DNA of 64,000 nucleotides, taken from NCBI RefSeq assembly GCF_040436345.1, contig NC_133230.1, positions 3,431,297-3,495,296 on the forward strand, in the 5' to 3' direction. Made by a program: the position numbers and the translations under genes. The stretch's first letter is position 1; each line of letters starts with the position of its first letter. Source of the DNA: Pagrus major (lineage: Eukaryota; Chordata; Actinopteri; Spariformes; Sparidae). The notes beneath the pieces are model-generated. The model did not search any database. It was not told where the DNA came from and was given only the letters and a program-made list of their open reading frames with translations. This document shows, piece by piece, positions 49,901 to 61,174 of the stretch.

Positions 49901-52900
49901 GCTGTAAGGTCGACCCGGAGCGCTGGCCCATCCCCACGCCAACGATCGTGGGCTCCCCTCGGACCGACTTCTCCCAGCTCATCAACTGTCCCGAGTTCGT
50001 CCCTCGTCAGACGCTCAGCTCAACAAACTCCGGTCAGTAGCTCATAACAAAGATGTGACCTCTGATACCTGCTGGGCTTCATAAAAACAACACGCTCACA
50101 TAAACTTCCCCTCTTCCTCTTTACTTGTATGTATTGTAGACAAAGTTTAGAGACGCAGACTCTTCTGCAGTGTTGAGATCTCTTGTCTTTAGCACCTCTG
50201 TGGCTAAACGCGAGCCGACAGTGAGATGTGTGATTGTTAAAGCCGTGCTGAAGGTAGTCTGAGCGCGATGTTTTGGGCCTTTCAGCTTCATCGCCTGTGA
50301 AGAAGACTCCCGATGAGTCCGCTGAGCCTCAGGACTCGGCTGATCCCACCTCCTCCAGCCAGGAGTCACTCCCCCCCGCCACAGACGCCTCCAAAGACGC
50401 CCAGAAACTCGACCCCGACGCCTGGATCCAGGTGGAGAAACGCCACCGACAGCCCTCCGGAAAAGCAAAGGTGGAAAAACTTAACCTACAAGTTCTAGCG
50501 TCATATTTTCATCCCCTCCATCCTCCTTTTTTTCTGTGTTTCATTACATTTCATCCTTCTAATGTCCTCCATCTTTCACCTTTCCTGTTGTTCGTCTCCA
50601 TTTCTGTCCTCCGCCCTTCGCCTGCAGCATGTCAGTGATGATGTGTGTGTTGTCAGCTCCTCTCCTCCCTCAGCGCTCCAACCTGAACACCTCCCCTCTG
50701 CAGTTGAGTACTTTCCTGCTCTCACTTGCTCATCACCTCTTCTCCTCTGTCGTTTCTACCTTCTCCGTCTCTGCTAATTTCTGAACGGTCTAATTACTAA
50801 AACAAGTCTTTACTGACATTTCTGCGTTTGATTTTGATTGTCCAAATTGGAGGCTCAGTTGAGTTAAAGCACTTGATGCCACGAAACACGATGATGATTG
50901 TTGTAATATCCACGATCCCTTTTCCTGCAATTAAAGTTTAACCTTGAACCCAAAACACAAGATCTTCTCATCTAACTCTCTGCGAGGACACGACTTAGCA
51001 GATTTCCAAAAATCCTCTCTGTCATCATCCTCTCCTGTGGTTTAATCTCCTCTTCACAGTTCATTTGTTAACTTCTGTTCGTCACTCTGTCGTCCAGGAG
51101 CGCAGCGAGACGTCTCCACGCAGCCACCAGGCTCCTCCGCAGGCCGAGCCCGACCAGGAGGAGCTGGACTTCCTGTTCGATGAGGAGATGGAGCAGATGG
51201 CGCCCAGGAAGAACAGGTTCACCGACTGGTCAGACGAGGACGACTCAGACTACGAGATGGACGACCAAGACGTAAACAAGATCCTTATCGTCACGCAGAC
51301 CCCTCCCTATATCCGCAAACACCCCGGAGGCGACCGGACGGGAAACCACGAGTCCCGAGCCAAGATCACCACGGACCTGGCCAAAGCCATCAACGACGGG
51401 CTCTTCTACTACGAACAGGACCTGTGGAAGGGAGAGGAGACGGTCGAGTGCACCAAGGTAAGAAAAACAAGGAGAAAAGTGTCTCAAGTAGAAGAATTTG
51501 AATTTTTACAAATGAATGATGGACTAGAGAGCTTCTGAAGCTCGAGTTGAAGCCACTACATCTGAATCTTAGTCTCTACTGTCAATTTCTTGGAAGTTTG
51601 GACTCCAAAATCTGTATATTTGACATTTTAACTCCAAAACTCGGCGTAGCAAAGTATTTTAAATCAAAGCATATAGTCAAATTTGATATAAACAGCTGGT
51701 TGAATAAGCAAAGTGACAATGTACTTTGATTGTTGTGGGTATTTTTTACGCTATTGCATTTATAAGTCATTCAAAAGTCTGGAAATTGTTGGTTTAGGCA
51801 CCTTGAAAGTGCTTGAACTTGCTGCTTTTTACTCTACTTGACAGACTCTTCTTCACTGAAGTGTAAAAGACTTGAATTCAGTATTTTATCTCTCTTTGGA
51901 TTGACAGTTAATTAAAAATATATCGCCGTGGGGAACATGACATGTATGAGCAGGTCTGTTACAGTGAGCCGAAGAACAACCTGTACTTAAACCAACATGC
52001 AACACACATACATCAAGTCGTGTCTGAGCATGTGGGTCTTTAAATCATTGCACCGTTCACAGAAAAGGAAAAAAAAACAAGCTCATGTTTCATGATAATT
52101 ACAAGTTTTTCTGCAGTTAAAGTTAAAGTTACTGTCCAAGAAGGGAAATTCGTCTTCCACCCAGGAGAAACAGACTTAAATGGAGACAGCAGAAGATAAA
52201 ACCTGGTGTCCATCCAAGCGTCACCTTCTGACCCCATCATCAATTATTCAGATATTTTCAGCGTCAACACCTGTGACGTGATAAATAATGAAGCGTAAAA
52301 TAATAATTCCTGTCGAGTCAGAACAAAGAGTAATGACTGATGAGTGCCAGCTACTTAAACCCCGGAGCTCCGGCTGTCCAACAGCCAGTAAAAGTCAGAT
52401 TGTTTTTAGTCTTTTGGCATTTCTTTATCATGATTCACTTCCTGTTATTGAATTCGCTGCCCCCCTCGCGAAAACCGCTGAATGCTCGAGCCGTGCCAGC
52501 GGGTCAAAGGAGAGAAACTCTGTCCACAGCGGAGCTGCTGGATACAAACAACACAGCACGCTGAGAGCGCCACACTTTCATTTTCCATAATCGACGGTCC
52601 TCATGCTGTGATCGTACACTTTCAGACTCTGAAACATTTCCAGAAAACTGGAAAACGTATCATTTTGAGTTCCCTGCTTCACTGCAGCCATGAACAATGA
52701 TCGACGGGGGGAAGATATTTTCTTGACGAAGGATCAGTATCACGTTATAACGTTTGCAACATGATAACTTAAAAGGCAACTTAGACAACGGCTGTTTTGT
52801 ACGTTTTATTGGCGACCTCCCTGGAGAACATTTTAAAATGTCACCCTGGACTTCAGTTGACCCAGAAAAGAAAGGGCTGAATATTAGTGATCACCCGATA

Positions 52901-55900
52901 TGTTTTTTTCAGAGCCGATACCAATTATCAGTAATCAAAGAGACCGATAACTGATATTTGGAGCTGAATCTTGCTGTCATAATTAATTCTTCCACTCCAC
53001 TGCATTTATTTGAAAACTTAAGTTACTGGTTACTTTGCAGATTCAGATTTTTTCAGTGTTTACCGGCGTGCAGACCAAACTCAACCATTTCTATCCAGAA
53101 ATCCCTTTTCTTGTGCTAAATGTTCTGTCGTTTAGCACAAATGTTCACACACTGTTGGGATTTTAAAACCCCGAAGTTGAATCATTGAGCTGAAAAACAC
53201 GATATCTCACAAGAGGCAGCAGACGAGTCTGTTGAGGGACCTGACATTTGATCCTGGGGGCGGAAAAGTAGGTCAGTCATTTTCTGGACCATTGACCTCT
53301 GTGCCGGCAGAATGTTGACATTGTGCCTTTTAACGCCGTCAATAAAAACAATTAAATGATTTCTCACAAAGACTCGTGTAGGGAATTATTCTTTCTCCAC
53401 AGTTTCAGGTTTCGGCTGCCTCGTTAAAGCTCAGCCCTCCCGGCGCTCTGAGCACTTTGACACCGGGACTTTGTGACAGAGCTGTTAAATCTCCCACTGT
53501 ACAGGGGACGGAAATAAACGAGTATTTATCGCCCACTATACAAGCCTGCAGACTGTGTGTGTGTGTGTCTGTGTGTGTGTCTGTGTGTGTCAGTCATGCA
53601 GCTGCTGCCAGAATCGAGTGACCTGCTTTTTAGAAGAGATGCCTCGTCTGCAGGAACACCGTCTGTAGATTACACACCGTTACGTAATCTTATTTAATTA
53701 CAAAATTATGTAGTAATACGGGATCGCTCTAACGTTACATCAGTGACAGTATAAACAGTGTCGAATGGTCGTGCTTACCTTTTAATTAGCAGTGATTATA
53801 TTAGATTTTATCAGCACTTGAACACTTTGTTGTTGCTTCTTTGAGGTGGAAGTCGAACTAAAGTACAGCATTAGTTCAGGAAGTGTGAGGTGAACGTTGA
53901 AAACAATTAACTGTGCAAACATTTTGAATTTAAGGTATAATTCATGAGATCGATCGGCTGATAGCAGCGACCTCCTGTTGTTCTGTTCTGTTCTGAAAAT
54001 CTCTTGATATTTAAGGAAAGCTGCTGGTGTTGTCGTTGCTGTCACAGCTAATCTGTTTGCCGTTTCTGTCGGACGCTGTCGTGCACCAACATCCTCCGTT
54101 CTTATGCCTCCAAGCCTGCGATAGCCTTTGAAGGAGGCGTTGTGTTTTCGGGTTGTCCATTTAAAATTCTTCCAAAGTCTTCGCCCCATGGGCTGTATTA
54201 TACGAGACCGGGCGGACATGGATGTAAGCTGCATCTTGAGCGGAGCGTTGAGGCCTACGAGTACAAGCACCCTCTAGTAAGAATATTTATTAGATGATAA
54301 AAGGGAACAGGGTGACGCTTGTCTGTCATGCAGTGCTGGTTAGATGTTGACGAGACACTTCAGATCTCCTTCAAACGAGAGTCTATTGAGTTGCAGCCTG
54401 ATGAGGTGTTTGTGGACGGACGGTGTCGGGTCAGAGGTCTGCAGGAAAAAAAAGGAGCCAAGTATTCATGACCTTTGATAGCCAACAGTGACGGTAACCT
54501 CAGGTCCGCCACCTCAACGCTGTCCGCCTCACTGAGGTCCAAACCTCAGGACAATAAAACAGAACAAACAGATCAGTGAAGATCAAATATTGATCATTTG
54601 TCAGTGGTTTTAACTCATCAGCAGAGATTTGATGGTAGTGATTAAAAAGTTTTCATGCAGTTTACTAAAGCAAACAAATACTAACATGCAAAGTACTGAA
54701 GGAAAAGTTCACGTTCTGCCCTCAAAAAATGTTTTAAGTATAAATAATATTACAAATAAAACACTCGAGGGGGTTGAAATAAGAAAACGCAACATAAAAA
54801 CTGAAAAAAGTGAAAAGAAAATGATACAAGTACGACTTAAAGCCTGATATTACCACAGGTTATTGTGTGTTTTACATTAATCTTACTCTGAAAAGTAAAC
54901 AAGTATACAACAACAACATAAAATAAAAATAATGTAAAAGAGAAATCACAATAAAAACTGTCAAAAGTACAGACACACACACTCAAAGCATACAGAGACT
55001 CACAACCACACACATCTGTACACTCAGCAGGACTCGAGTAAACAACAGTCGCACCAACAACAGTTCGAAGGCCGAATGAAAGAAGTTCAGTCGACGGTCA
55101 GTTTTTCAGCTCGTTCTCGGTTAAAGGTCGTCAGTAATGTCGCCACATGTGGGAAAAGTCACGCCTGAACACACACATGCCAAGGTCACCTGATTTCTCC
55201 TCCTGTGACGCTGACGTGTAAAAGTTCGAAGTCTGCTTCACATCTGCGGTGTGTCACACACTGACACTGACGCTGACGCGGCGGCAGCCGCTGGCACATC
55301 AAGTGTTTTTACCACCATGTCGCCGTCGTGTTATCAGTTCAAACAGCCAGCGGCGGCCGCAGAGGGTCGAGCGTTAGACGCCTCGTATCTGAGAGGAGCT
55401 GCAGGAGTGCTTTAATGTTGGTTGTGTTGTGTCGCTGTTGAGTTTTTTCTACACAAAGACGCAGAAGAAAAGCTCAGATGAAATAAAATAAACTGAAAAT
55501 AGAGTTTACCCTCCCGGCACCACCTCTTTTATCTCTTCTTTTCACATTAAAGGATTAAGGCTACAACTACTGATTAGTTTCACAATAGATTGATTGATCT
55601 TTTTGTCTATATTATATCAAAAACTTGTTCTTTTGTCCAACCAACAGTCAAAAACCCAAATACTGATGATTTAGCGTCAAAAATGGCGAAGAAAAGCAGC
55701 AAATCTTCACGTTTAAGAAGCAAATGTTTGACAGTATTGATTGAAAAGATGATCGAAATAGTCGGCTGTTAATTTTCTTTTGATCAACTTATCGATAAAT
55801 TGCAGCTTTACAAGGTATTAAAGTCTGTTATCGTCATTATGTTTGTGTGTTTTCAAAATAAAAGGGGGGTGATAACTAAGTCAGAGACGTTAAAAAGGAC

Positions 55901-58900
55901 AATTACATAAATAATATGGGAAAGAAATTGATTGGTCCGACCAGATGATAAATTAATTCAAGATCCGATCGTACACGAGGCTCAGCTCATTGAGAAATGT
56001 AAAGTGAGCTGATTTTCCTTTTATACGCTTCTTCATGTGTATTTTACATCATTTTTTCAGGTTTATTAAGTTGAATTACAGAAAATAAATAACATATTTG
56101 ACTTTTACTCTCCACAGTGCTGCTTTTTTGTAATATTGCAGATTAAAGATTGTTTTTCTTCACAGGAAGGAAGCTGAACTCTTCTTCTGCTGCTCGTTTT
56201 TTCACCGTTTGTGTTTCCCCCAGCAGGAAGTGGAGAGCTTCAAGAAGCTGAACGTCATCACTCAAGATGAGTTCGAAACTCTCGCCCCCAAAATGCCCGT
56301 CGACCAGAACCAGGACATCCCGCCTCCTCCCATGCCAGGTGGGTTTTGTGGAGCTGCTGTGAAGTCGGTTTCACGTGAGCCGAGCAGCTTCCTGTTTGCT
56401 GCTTTCTGCATTTCAACCTCATTTGTAATATTTTCTCTTTCTTTCTTTTACTTTTTTTTGTTTTTTACTTTTCTTAGATTCACACATTTGTTGGTTTAGT
56501 AGTTAAACACGTTCATATTCTTTTATAAAGCTCAACACTCGGTATCAAAAGACGTCCTGGGTACAAATATTAAGACTTTAAGACATTAAAACAAATCAAA
56601 ATGTTGTTACAGTTCAGTACGTTGTCCGGGTTTCAGTCCAAATACCGTCACGTCCATGTTGTGTAACCATAACGATAAGAAAATAATCTTGTTGTCTGAA
56701 TATTAATGATGTTGTCTGTGTGTTTTCTCAGTGGACAGCGGAGCAGATTTGGCCCGCTCTCTGCCTACAACGGTCCCGGAGTCTCCCCACGCTCACCAAC
56801 CCCGAACCCCCAGAACGCCTCGCACCCCCGGACGCCAGGACCCGAACAAGACGCCCCGCTTCTACCCCGTCATGAAGGAGAGCGGCACCATCGACGGACA
56901 GGTGAGTGCGTCCAGTTGCTATTGCAGGAGTGAATCCCCAGTCACATGCAGATCAATACTTCAGGTCTGGCGTCGACGCTGTACTCTCTACTTTATGTTT
57001 GTGTTGACGTCCGAGTCTCTCTTTGCATTTAAGTCTTGATGTTACCCGATTTGTTTCTTGTTTTGCATGGTACAGTAACCTGCACACATTTCAGTTTGAG
57101 CTCGAACTGCAGGCAGACTGTTGGACTGTTACCTGTTTTGCATGCGTGTTTGTTTACATAGTCGCTGAGTCAAACAAGCTTTTGTAAACACTTCTCTCTT
57201 TTTTTTCGTGGGGGTGTCTAAAGGCCTCGTTTTATCAACACTGAGCCGTCAACTTACAAAAAGTCTTTATAAATATTATTTCGAGATCGGAAACAGACCG
57301 ATCATTTGTTAGATTATCTAGCATCTGTCTCTAAACTATAACAAACCATCAGTAATGCAAACTCTGCACTGAATTCCCAGTATGTCTGTTATCGGGGTGA
57401 TCGATTTAATTCCTGTTGTTGTTTTCTAGACGCCGAGGAAGAAGAAAACCAGCCACAGTTCGAACCCTCCTCAGGAAGCCCACATCGGCTGGGTGATGGA
57501 CTCCCGTGAACACCGGCCGCGCTCTGCATCCATCAGGTCCGTCTGCTCGAAAAACATTCAGTAAAAGATGTTGTTTCAGTTATAAACTTGGAAACAAGAA
57601 CACAAACTGGTCACTTCCCACTTTCAGTCCGTTACCTGTTCTTCGTTATCGTTATCCGTCATCTCTTTGTTTTGATTCTTCTGCTTTGACCTTTTATTTA
57701 CTTCTCTGTAGTAACAGTCACCTTTTTAACCAAACAAGGAGCTAAAAATGCTTCAGAGAGCCACAAACGATTTTATTAATTCCTGCTGAACAAGTTATTC
57801 TTGGCCTGAGTTATTTAAAATCGAGTTCTCTACACCCAAAATATTTAATTTGCAAGGAAAAAAGAGAGAAGAGCAGCGAGTCCTCATGTTCGAGAGGCTT
57901 GAACCAGTAAATATTTGGCTTCTTTCCATAATAAATGACACAAACGACCACTTGTTGGTAAAAATTGTTGTTTATTTTCTGCTAGCCGACCAATTCAGCT
58001 GGTTTAGACTACAGACTACAGACCTTGATCAAGCTTTAATGGATACAATAAATACAAATATACATTTATTGGGGCCTCGTCGCTCAAACGTCCTCTCTCC
58101 TCCTCCGTCCTCCTACAGCAGCTCCAACGCGTCTCCGTCAGAAGGAGCCCCGCTGACAGGGAGTTACGGCTGCACCCCTCAGTCTCTGCCCAAGTTCTGG
58201 CATCCATCACACGAGCTGCTGAAAGACAACGGCTTCACCCAGCAGGGGTACCACAAGTACCGCCGACGGTGCCTAAACGGTAAAGTTCACAACACTAAAC
58301 AGATGATATGGTACGTGTGTTTAAATCTTCTGTATATTAAAGACACGAGGCTGGTTTTTGTGCGTTTCAGAGAGGAAACGGTTGGGGGTCGGCATGTCTC
58401 AGGAGATGAACACTCTGTTCAGGTTCTGGTCCTTTTTCCTGAGAGACAACTTCAACAGGAAGATGTACGAGGAGTTCAAACAGTACGCGCTGGAAGACGC
58501 CAAAGAAAACAACAGGTGATTGAGCTGTCAGTCATGATGCCTACACACGGTTTTTATGTCATCCTCATCATCATGTTGCTGTGGAGACGGCTCGACTCGG
58601 AGTCGTCTCGCTGCCAGCTGTTGACAGAGAGCCATTAAACGTGTAAATGCTAACAGCTGAGTGAGCTGGAGGAGTTATGATGTGTCCGAGCGGGTCGACA
58701 GTCAGACTTAGTTGTAGTTTCGTTCTTCTTCAAATCACCAGAACATGGTAAAGAAAGAGGAGCACTTTAGTCGCAGTGTCCTCTGTGTAAACTTGACTAA
58801 TTGATGATCCCTCAGCGTTGGCCTGCCGGCAGCAGAGGGTTAACAGGGGAGGCGACCTCGCTGAAGCATTGTTGTGCGTCTGCCAGAGGCGACTCCACTC

Positions 58901-61174
58901 ACCTGCCAAAGCCACGTTCTTGTCTAAATAAGTAGGCGTCTGCGCTGCGTGTTGAAGTGGGACTCGATGAAGTTTCAGGGTGTGTTGGCAAACAACCCCG
59001 TCAGCTTTTTAAGCGGCAGCTGACATCGACTTAATTTGACTGAAAACCTGTCGACTCGTCCGTCCGGATCCTTTGACAGCTTCATAAATCATTAATAATC
59101 CTGTGAGACAAAGTTTGAAGTGTTGGGAGGTACAGGTGGGAAAACAGGTGTTACAGTAAAGATGAGCTGAGGCCATGTGAACATACTTGTGTCTAGAAGC
59201 TCATTTGTTTACTTGTCGCCGTCGGAGTTCAGGTGAATATTTGTTTTCTCTCTGCAGGTACGGACTGGAGTGTCTCTTCAGATACTACAGCTACGGTTTG
59301 GAGAAGAGATTCAGGTTAGATCTCTTCAAGGACTTTCAAGAAGAGACCCTCAGAGACTTTGAGAAAGGTAATAACATCAAAAAAAAGCACACAAGTCCCA
59401 AATATCACCTCCCATTTCCACTGGTTTTCAGAATAAAATCACATAACTGCTCACTCTTACCATATTTTCAGTTTTAGCAACCAAAAGCTGCACCAATAAC
59501 CACAAAATACAGATACTTGTGTAATAAAAGACTCTGGGAAAAGAAGGTAAAACCAGAAAATGTTCATGACACTGCACGGTTACAGTGTAGACACTATAAC
59601 AAGAGAGGTGATGTCGGGAATAAAAGATAAGTGAGAGTTTCAGGAAATTAAACATCGGCTGTGTTTGAAATCTAAACAGACACTCGATCAATCTTTATTT
59701 AGTTCTTTATAACTCAAAGAAAAAGTCCTACAGCAACATTAATATGTTTTATAACCCATGTAAGGAGATTTCTAAGTGTTTATTATAGTCTTTGGTCATA
59801 AATGTAAGCTACGGTAGAGCTCTAATAAACATTCAGTAAACGTTGACATACAGCTTAAATAATTGCTACATTTATCCCGTAAACCTTCTTGACCCGACTT
59901 AAAAGTTCACTCTGCGGACGCTCGGCTCTAAATCTGAACGTGTCGTTGTGTGAAAAGAGAGAGAGAGAAAAAAAAAAAAGGATTAAAGTCGATTTCTCAA
60001 ACGATTTCAACACGCAGCGAGTGACCCAGTGAAGCAGAATGGAGGATTGCCAGTGAAGCCTTCAGCCTCTTATTTCCAGCTGAGTTATTTTGGTGTTCAG
60101 TTAAATGTTGCCCATTCAGTCCTCCTCCTCCTCCTCAGACTGGAGGCTGGTCGCTCGCAGAGATGAGACGCTGAAGACTAAACAAAAAATGTGTGGCCAC
60201 AGTCGCCGCCCTGATACTTTACTCATGAGTCATAACCAGAGAGGTTAATTAATGAACTCAAGTGTGAGGGAAATTGATTTTATCTCTGCCATCGTTGAGA
60301 TCTCAGCGTCACACCTGTAAAGTTTCATCACCGCGTCTCGTACAGTTGTGACGCTGAGCTGCAGACACATTAACACTTGGCAAAGCTTCTGTGGGTGTTG
60401 CTGCGACCAAAGGTTTCTCCAGGACACGCACAGACTCACAAGGTGGAGACGGGCGACGCCGTCACCTCCGCTGAATAGTCTGCAGCAGTCCTTTAGTCCC
60501 TGCAACATATTTACTGTCTGCATGAGTTCAGAGTCACGATATCAGATTTTCACTTCACGATCATCGTAGGCAAAAAGTATTGCATGTGTGTTATTTAAGG
60601 AGGAGAGAATAAGTGAAATATTGGTGCGACTCTCAATGCAAACATTTTTCCATTGAACGACTTGTGCTCTGTGCTGTTTCCGCTCCTCCAGGTCAGCTGT
60701 ACGGGCTGGAGAAGTTCTGGGCCTTCCTGAAATACTCTAAGATAAAGAACCAGCCCATCGACCCAAAGCTGCAGGAACACCTCTCCCAGTTCAAGAACCT
60801 GGAGGACTTCAGGGTGGTGGTGAGCGCCCCAAACGATGCTTGAATTTATCGACATGTTGCTCAAACAAGAGGTAACGACTTCTGACCTCTGACCTTTGTG
60901 TCCGCAGCCCCCGATGGGAGAGGAGGGAGGCAGGAGGAGACGTCACTCATCCTCGGCCGGGGATGAAGGAAGGCGTCGGCGACATCCTTCCAACTCTACC
61001 TCAAAACCCACGCAGGCCTCCAAATCCTCCACCGCCGCTGCTGCTGCTGCTGCTGCTGCACAGAAAGACACACCCAAAGAAAACACCCAGAAAACATCCG
61101 CCGCCGCCTCCCAGGGGAAGAAGACCGCCGAGCCCGGAGCTGCGAAGAAGGAAAGTGCTGCACCAAATAAATGA
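37947..61174 (+). CDS. larp1b: La-related protein 1B (LARP1 family, cap/TOP mRNA binding)
   Basis: LARP1-family proteins bind the m7G cap, 5'TOP motifs and poly(A)/PABP to control translation and stability of ribosomal-protein mRNAs. Nineteen exons join in frame to 1075 aa: 37947-38298, 40728-40789, 43653-43709, 44651-44876, 45497-45661, 46836-46961, 47266-47434, 49606-49750, 49855-50032, 50286-50470, 51098-51457, 56224-56338, 56732-56901, 57430-57536, 58119-58279, 58371-58515, 59258-59367, 60692-60819, 60908-61174. Visible parts: [12 protein letters not shown] (89-100); an RG-rich run near 310-329; the La motif at about 375-460 ([25 protein letters not shown]); a PAM2-like [12 protein letters not shown]; the acidic [13 protein letters not shown] block; and the C-terminal DM15 cap-binding repeats at about 820-985 ([53 protein letters not shown]). 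LARP1B is chosen over LARP1 from [25 protein letters not shown] and the PGRMC2-like neighbour. The tail has an Arg-rich patch and nine alanines. A further short exon in 50471-51097 cannot be excluded. Confidence 0.94.
38522..38545. repeat. 24-base C homopolymer in larp1b intron 1
   Basis: An uninterrupted C run preceded by other C-rich runs; the complementary strand could form a G-quadruplex. Its length may vary or be misread in sequencing. Confidence 0.85.
40880..41165. repeat. Dispersed teleost 'ATCGATTAGT' element, full-length-looking copy
   Basis: It runs from GGGCTGCTGCTAATGATTAT through GAATCGATTAGTTGTTTGG and 'TTTTGTCCACAACCCAAAG', 'CACATTTAAGAAGCTG' to GACAACTAATCGATTA. The same order is seen at 46370-46625, and partial copies at 39828-40020, 44078-44330, 47765-48035 and 55558-55805. 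It is a short non-coding element family very common in fish. Confidence 0.75.
43721..43771. repeat. 14-bp minisatellite next to larp1b exon 3
   Basis: GTGTGTCTGAGAGT is repeated three times with GT flanks, beginning about 12 bases after the exon 3 donor. Confidence 0.9.
44078..44330. repeat. Dispersed 'ATCGATTAGT' element, partial copy
   Basis: Contains GGGCTGAGATCATTCAAATT, TTAACGATTAATCTGCCAAT, GACAAAGAAAAGCAACAAAT and 'ATGTAAGAAGCTGGAA', in the order of the family copy at 40880. Confidence 0.65.
46370..46625. repeat. Dispersed 'ATCGATTAGT' element, full-length-looking copy
   Basis: Contains TTTTCTCGATTAGTCGTTTG, 'TAAAATGTCAGAAAATGGTG', 'AAATGTCTTGTTTTGTTC' and 'ATCAAAATAGTTGATGATTA'. It lies in larp1b intron 5. 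Confidence 0.75.
47765..48035. repeat. Dispersed 'ATCGATTAGT' element, diverged copy
   Basis: Contains AACTAATGATTATTTTCATT, 'GACAAAGAAAAGCAGCAAAT', 'CACATTTAAGAAGCTAAAAC' and 'ATTAAACGATTATCAAAAT'. It lies in larp1b intron 7. Confidence 0.7.
48125..48340. repeat. Small hAT-like dispersed element
   Basis: The segment opens with ACCTCGTCCACACGTACACA and contains 'CGTCCACACCAACGGTATGC' and 'GGCCACGATGGCCAATCAGA'. This wording is common in short hAT-type non-autonomous elements of fish; similar wording occurs at about 17845-18010. Family assignment is a judgement from memory. Confidence 0.45.
48514..48550. repeat. GT microsatellite
   Basis: A GT dinucleotide run of about 36 bp with one interruption, in larp1b intron 7. 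Other GT runs are at about 48938-48975 and 53557-53592. Confidence 0.9.
48593..48606 (+). promoter_or_regulatory. CTCF-like core motif in larp1b intron 7
   Basis: CCTGCAGGGGGCAG matches CCASYAGRKGGCRS at all but position 3. It sits at the edge of a GC-rich island (48590-48920). Confidence 0.45.
55558..55805. repeat. Dispersed 'ATCGATTAGT' element, diverged copy
   Basis: Contains GGCTACAACTACTGATTAGT, TGGCGAAGAAAAGCAGCAAA and 'GTTTAAGAAGCAAATG' in the order of the family. It lies in larp1b intron 11, the longest intron (51458-56223), which otherwise shows no gene. Confidence 0.65.
61034..61060 (+). repeat. GCT repeat encoding nine alanines in larp1b
   Basis: Seven pure GCT codons flanked by GCC and GCA within the last larp1b exon. 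A coding microsatellite of this kind may vary between individuals. Confidence 0.9.

Noticed and set aside
57850-58638. 262-aa continuous open frame across larp1b exons 15 and 16
   Set aside because: It reads through the 91-bp intron 58280-58370 and leaves the LARP1 frame afterwards; the spliced version matches the family exactly.
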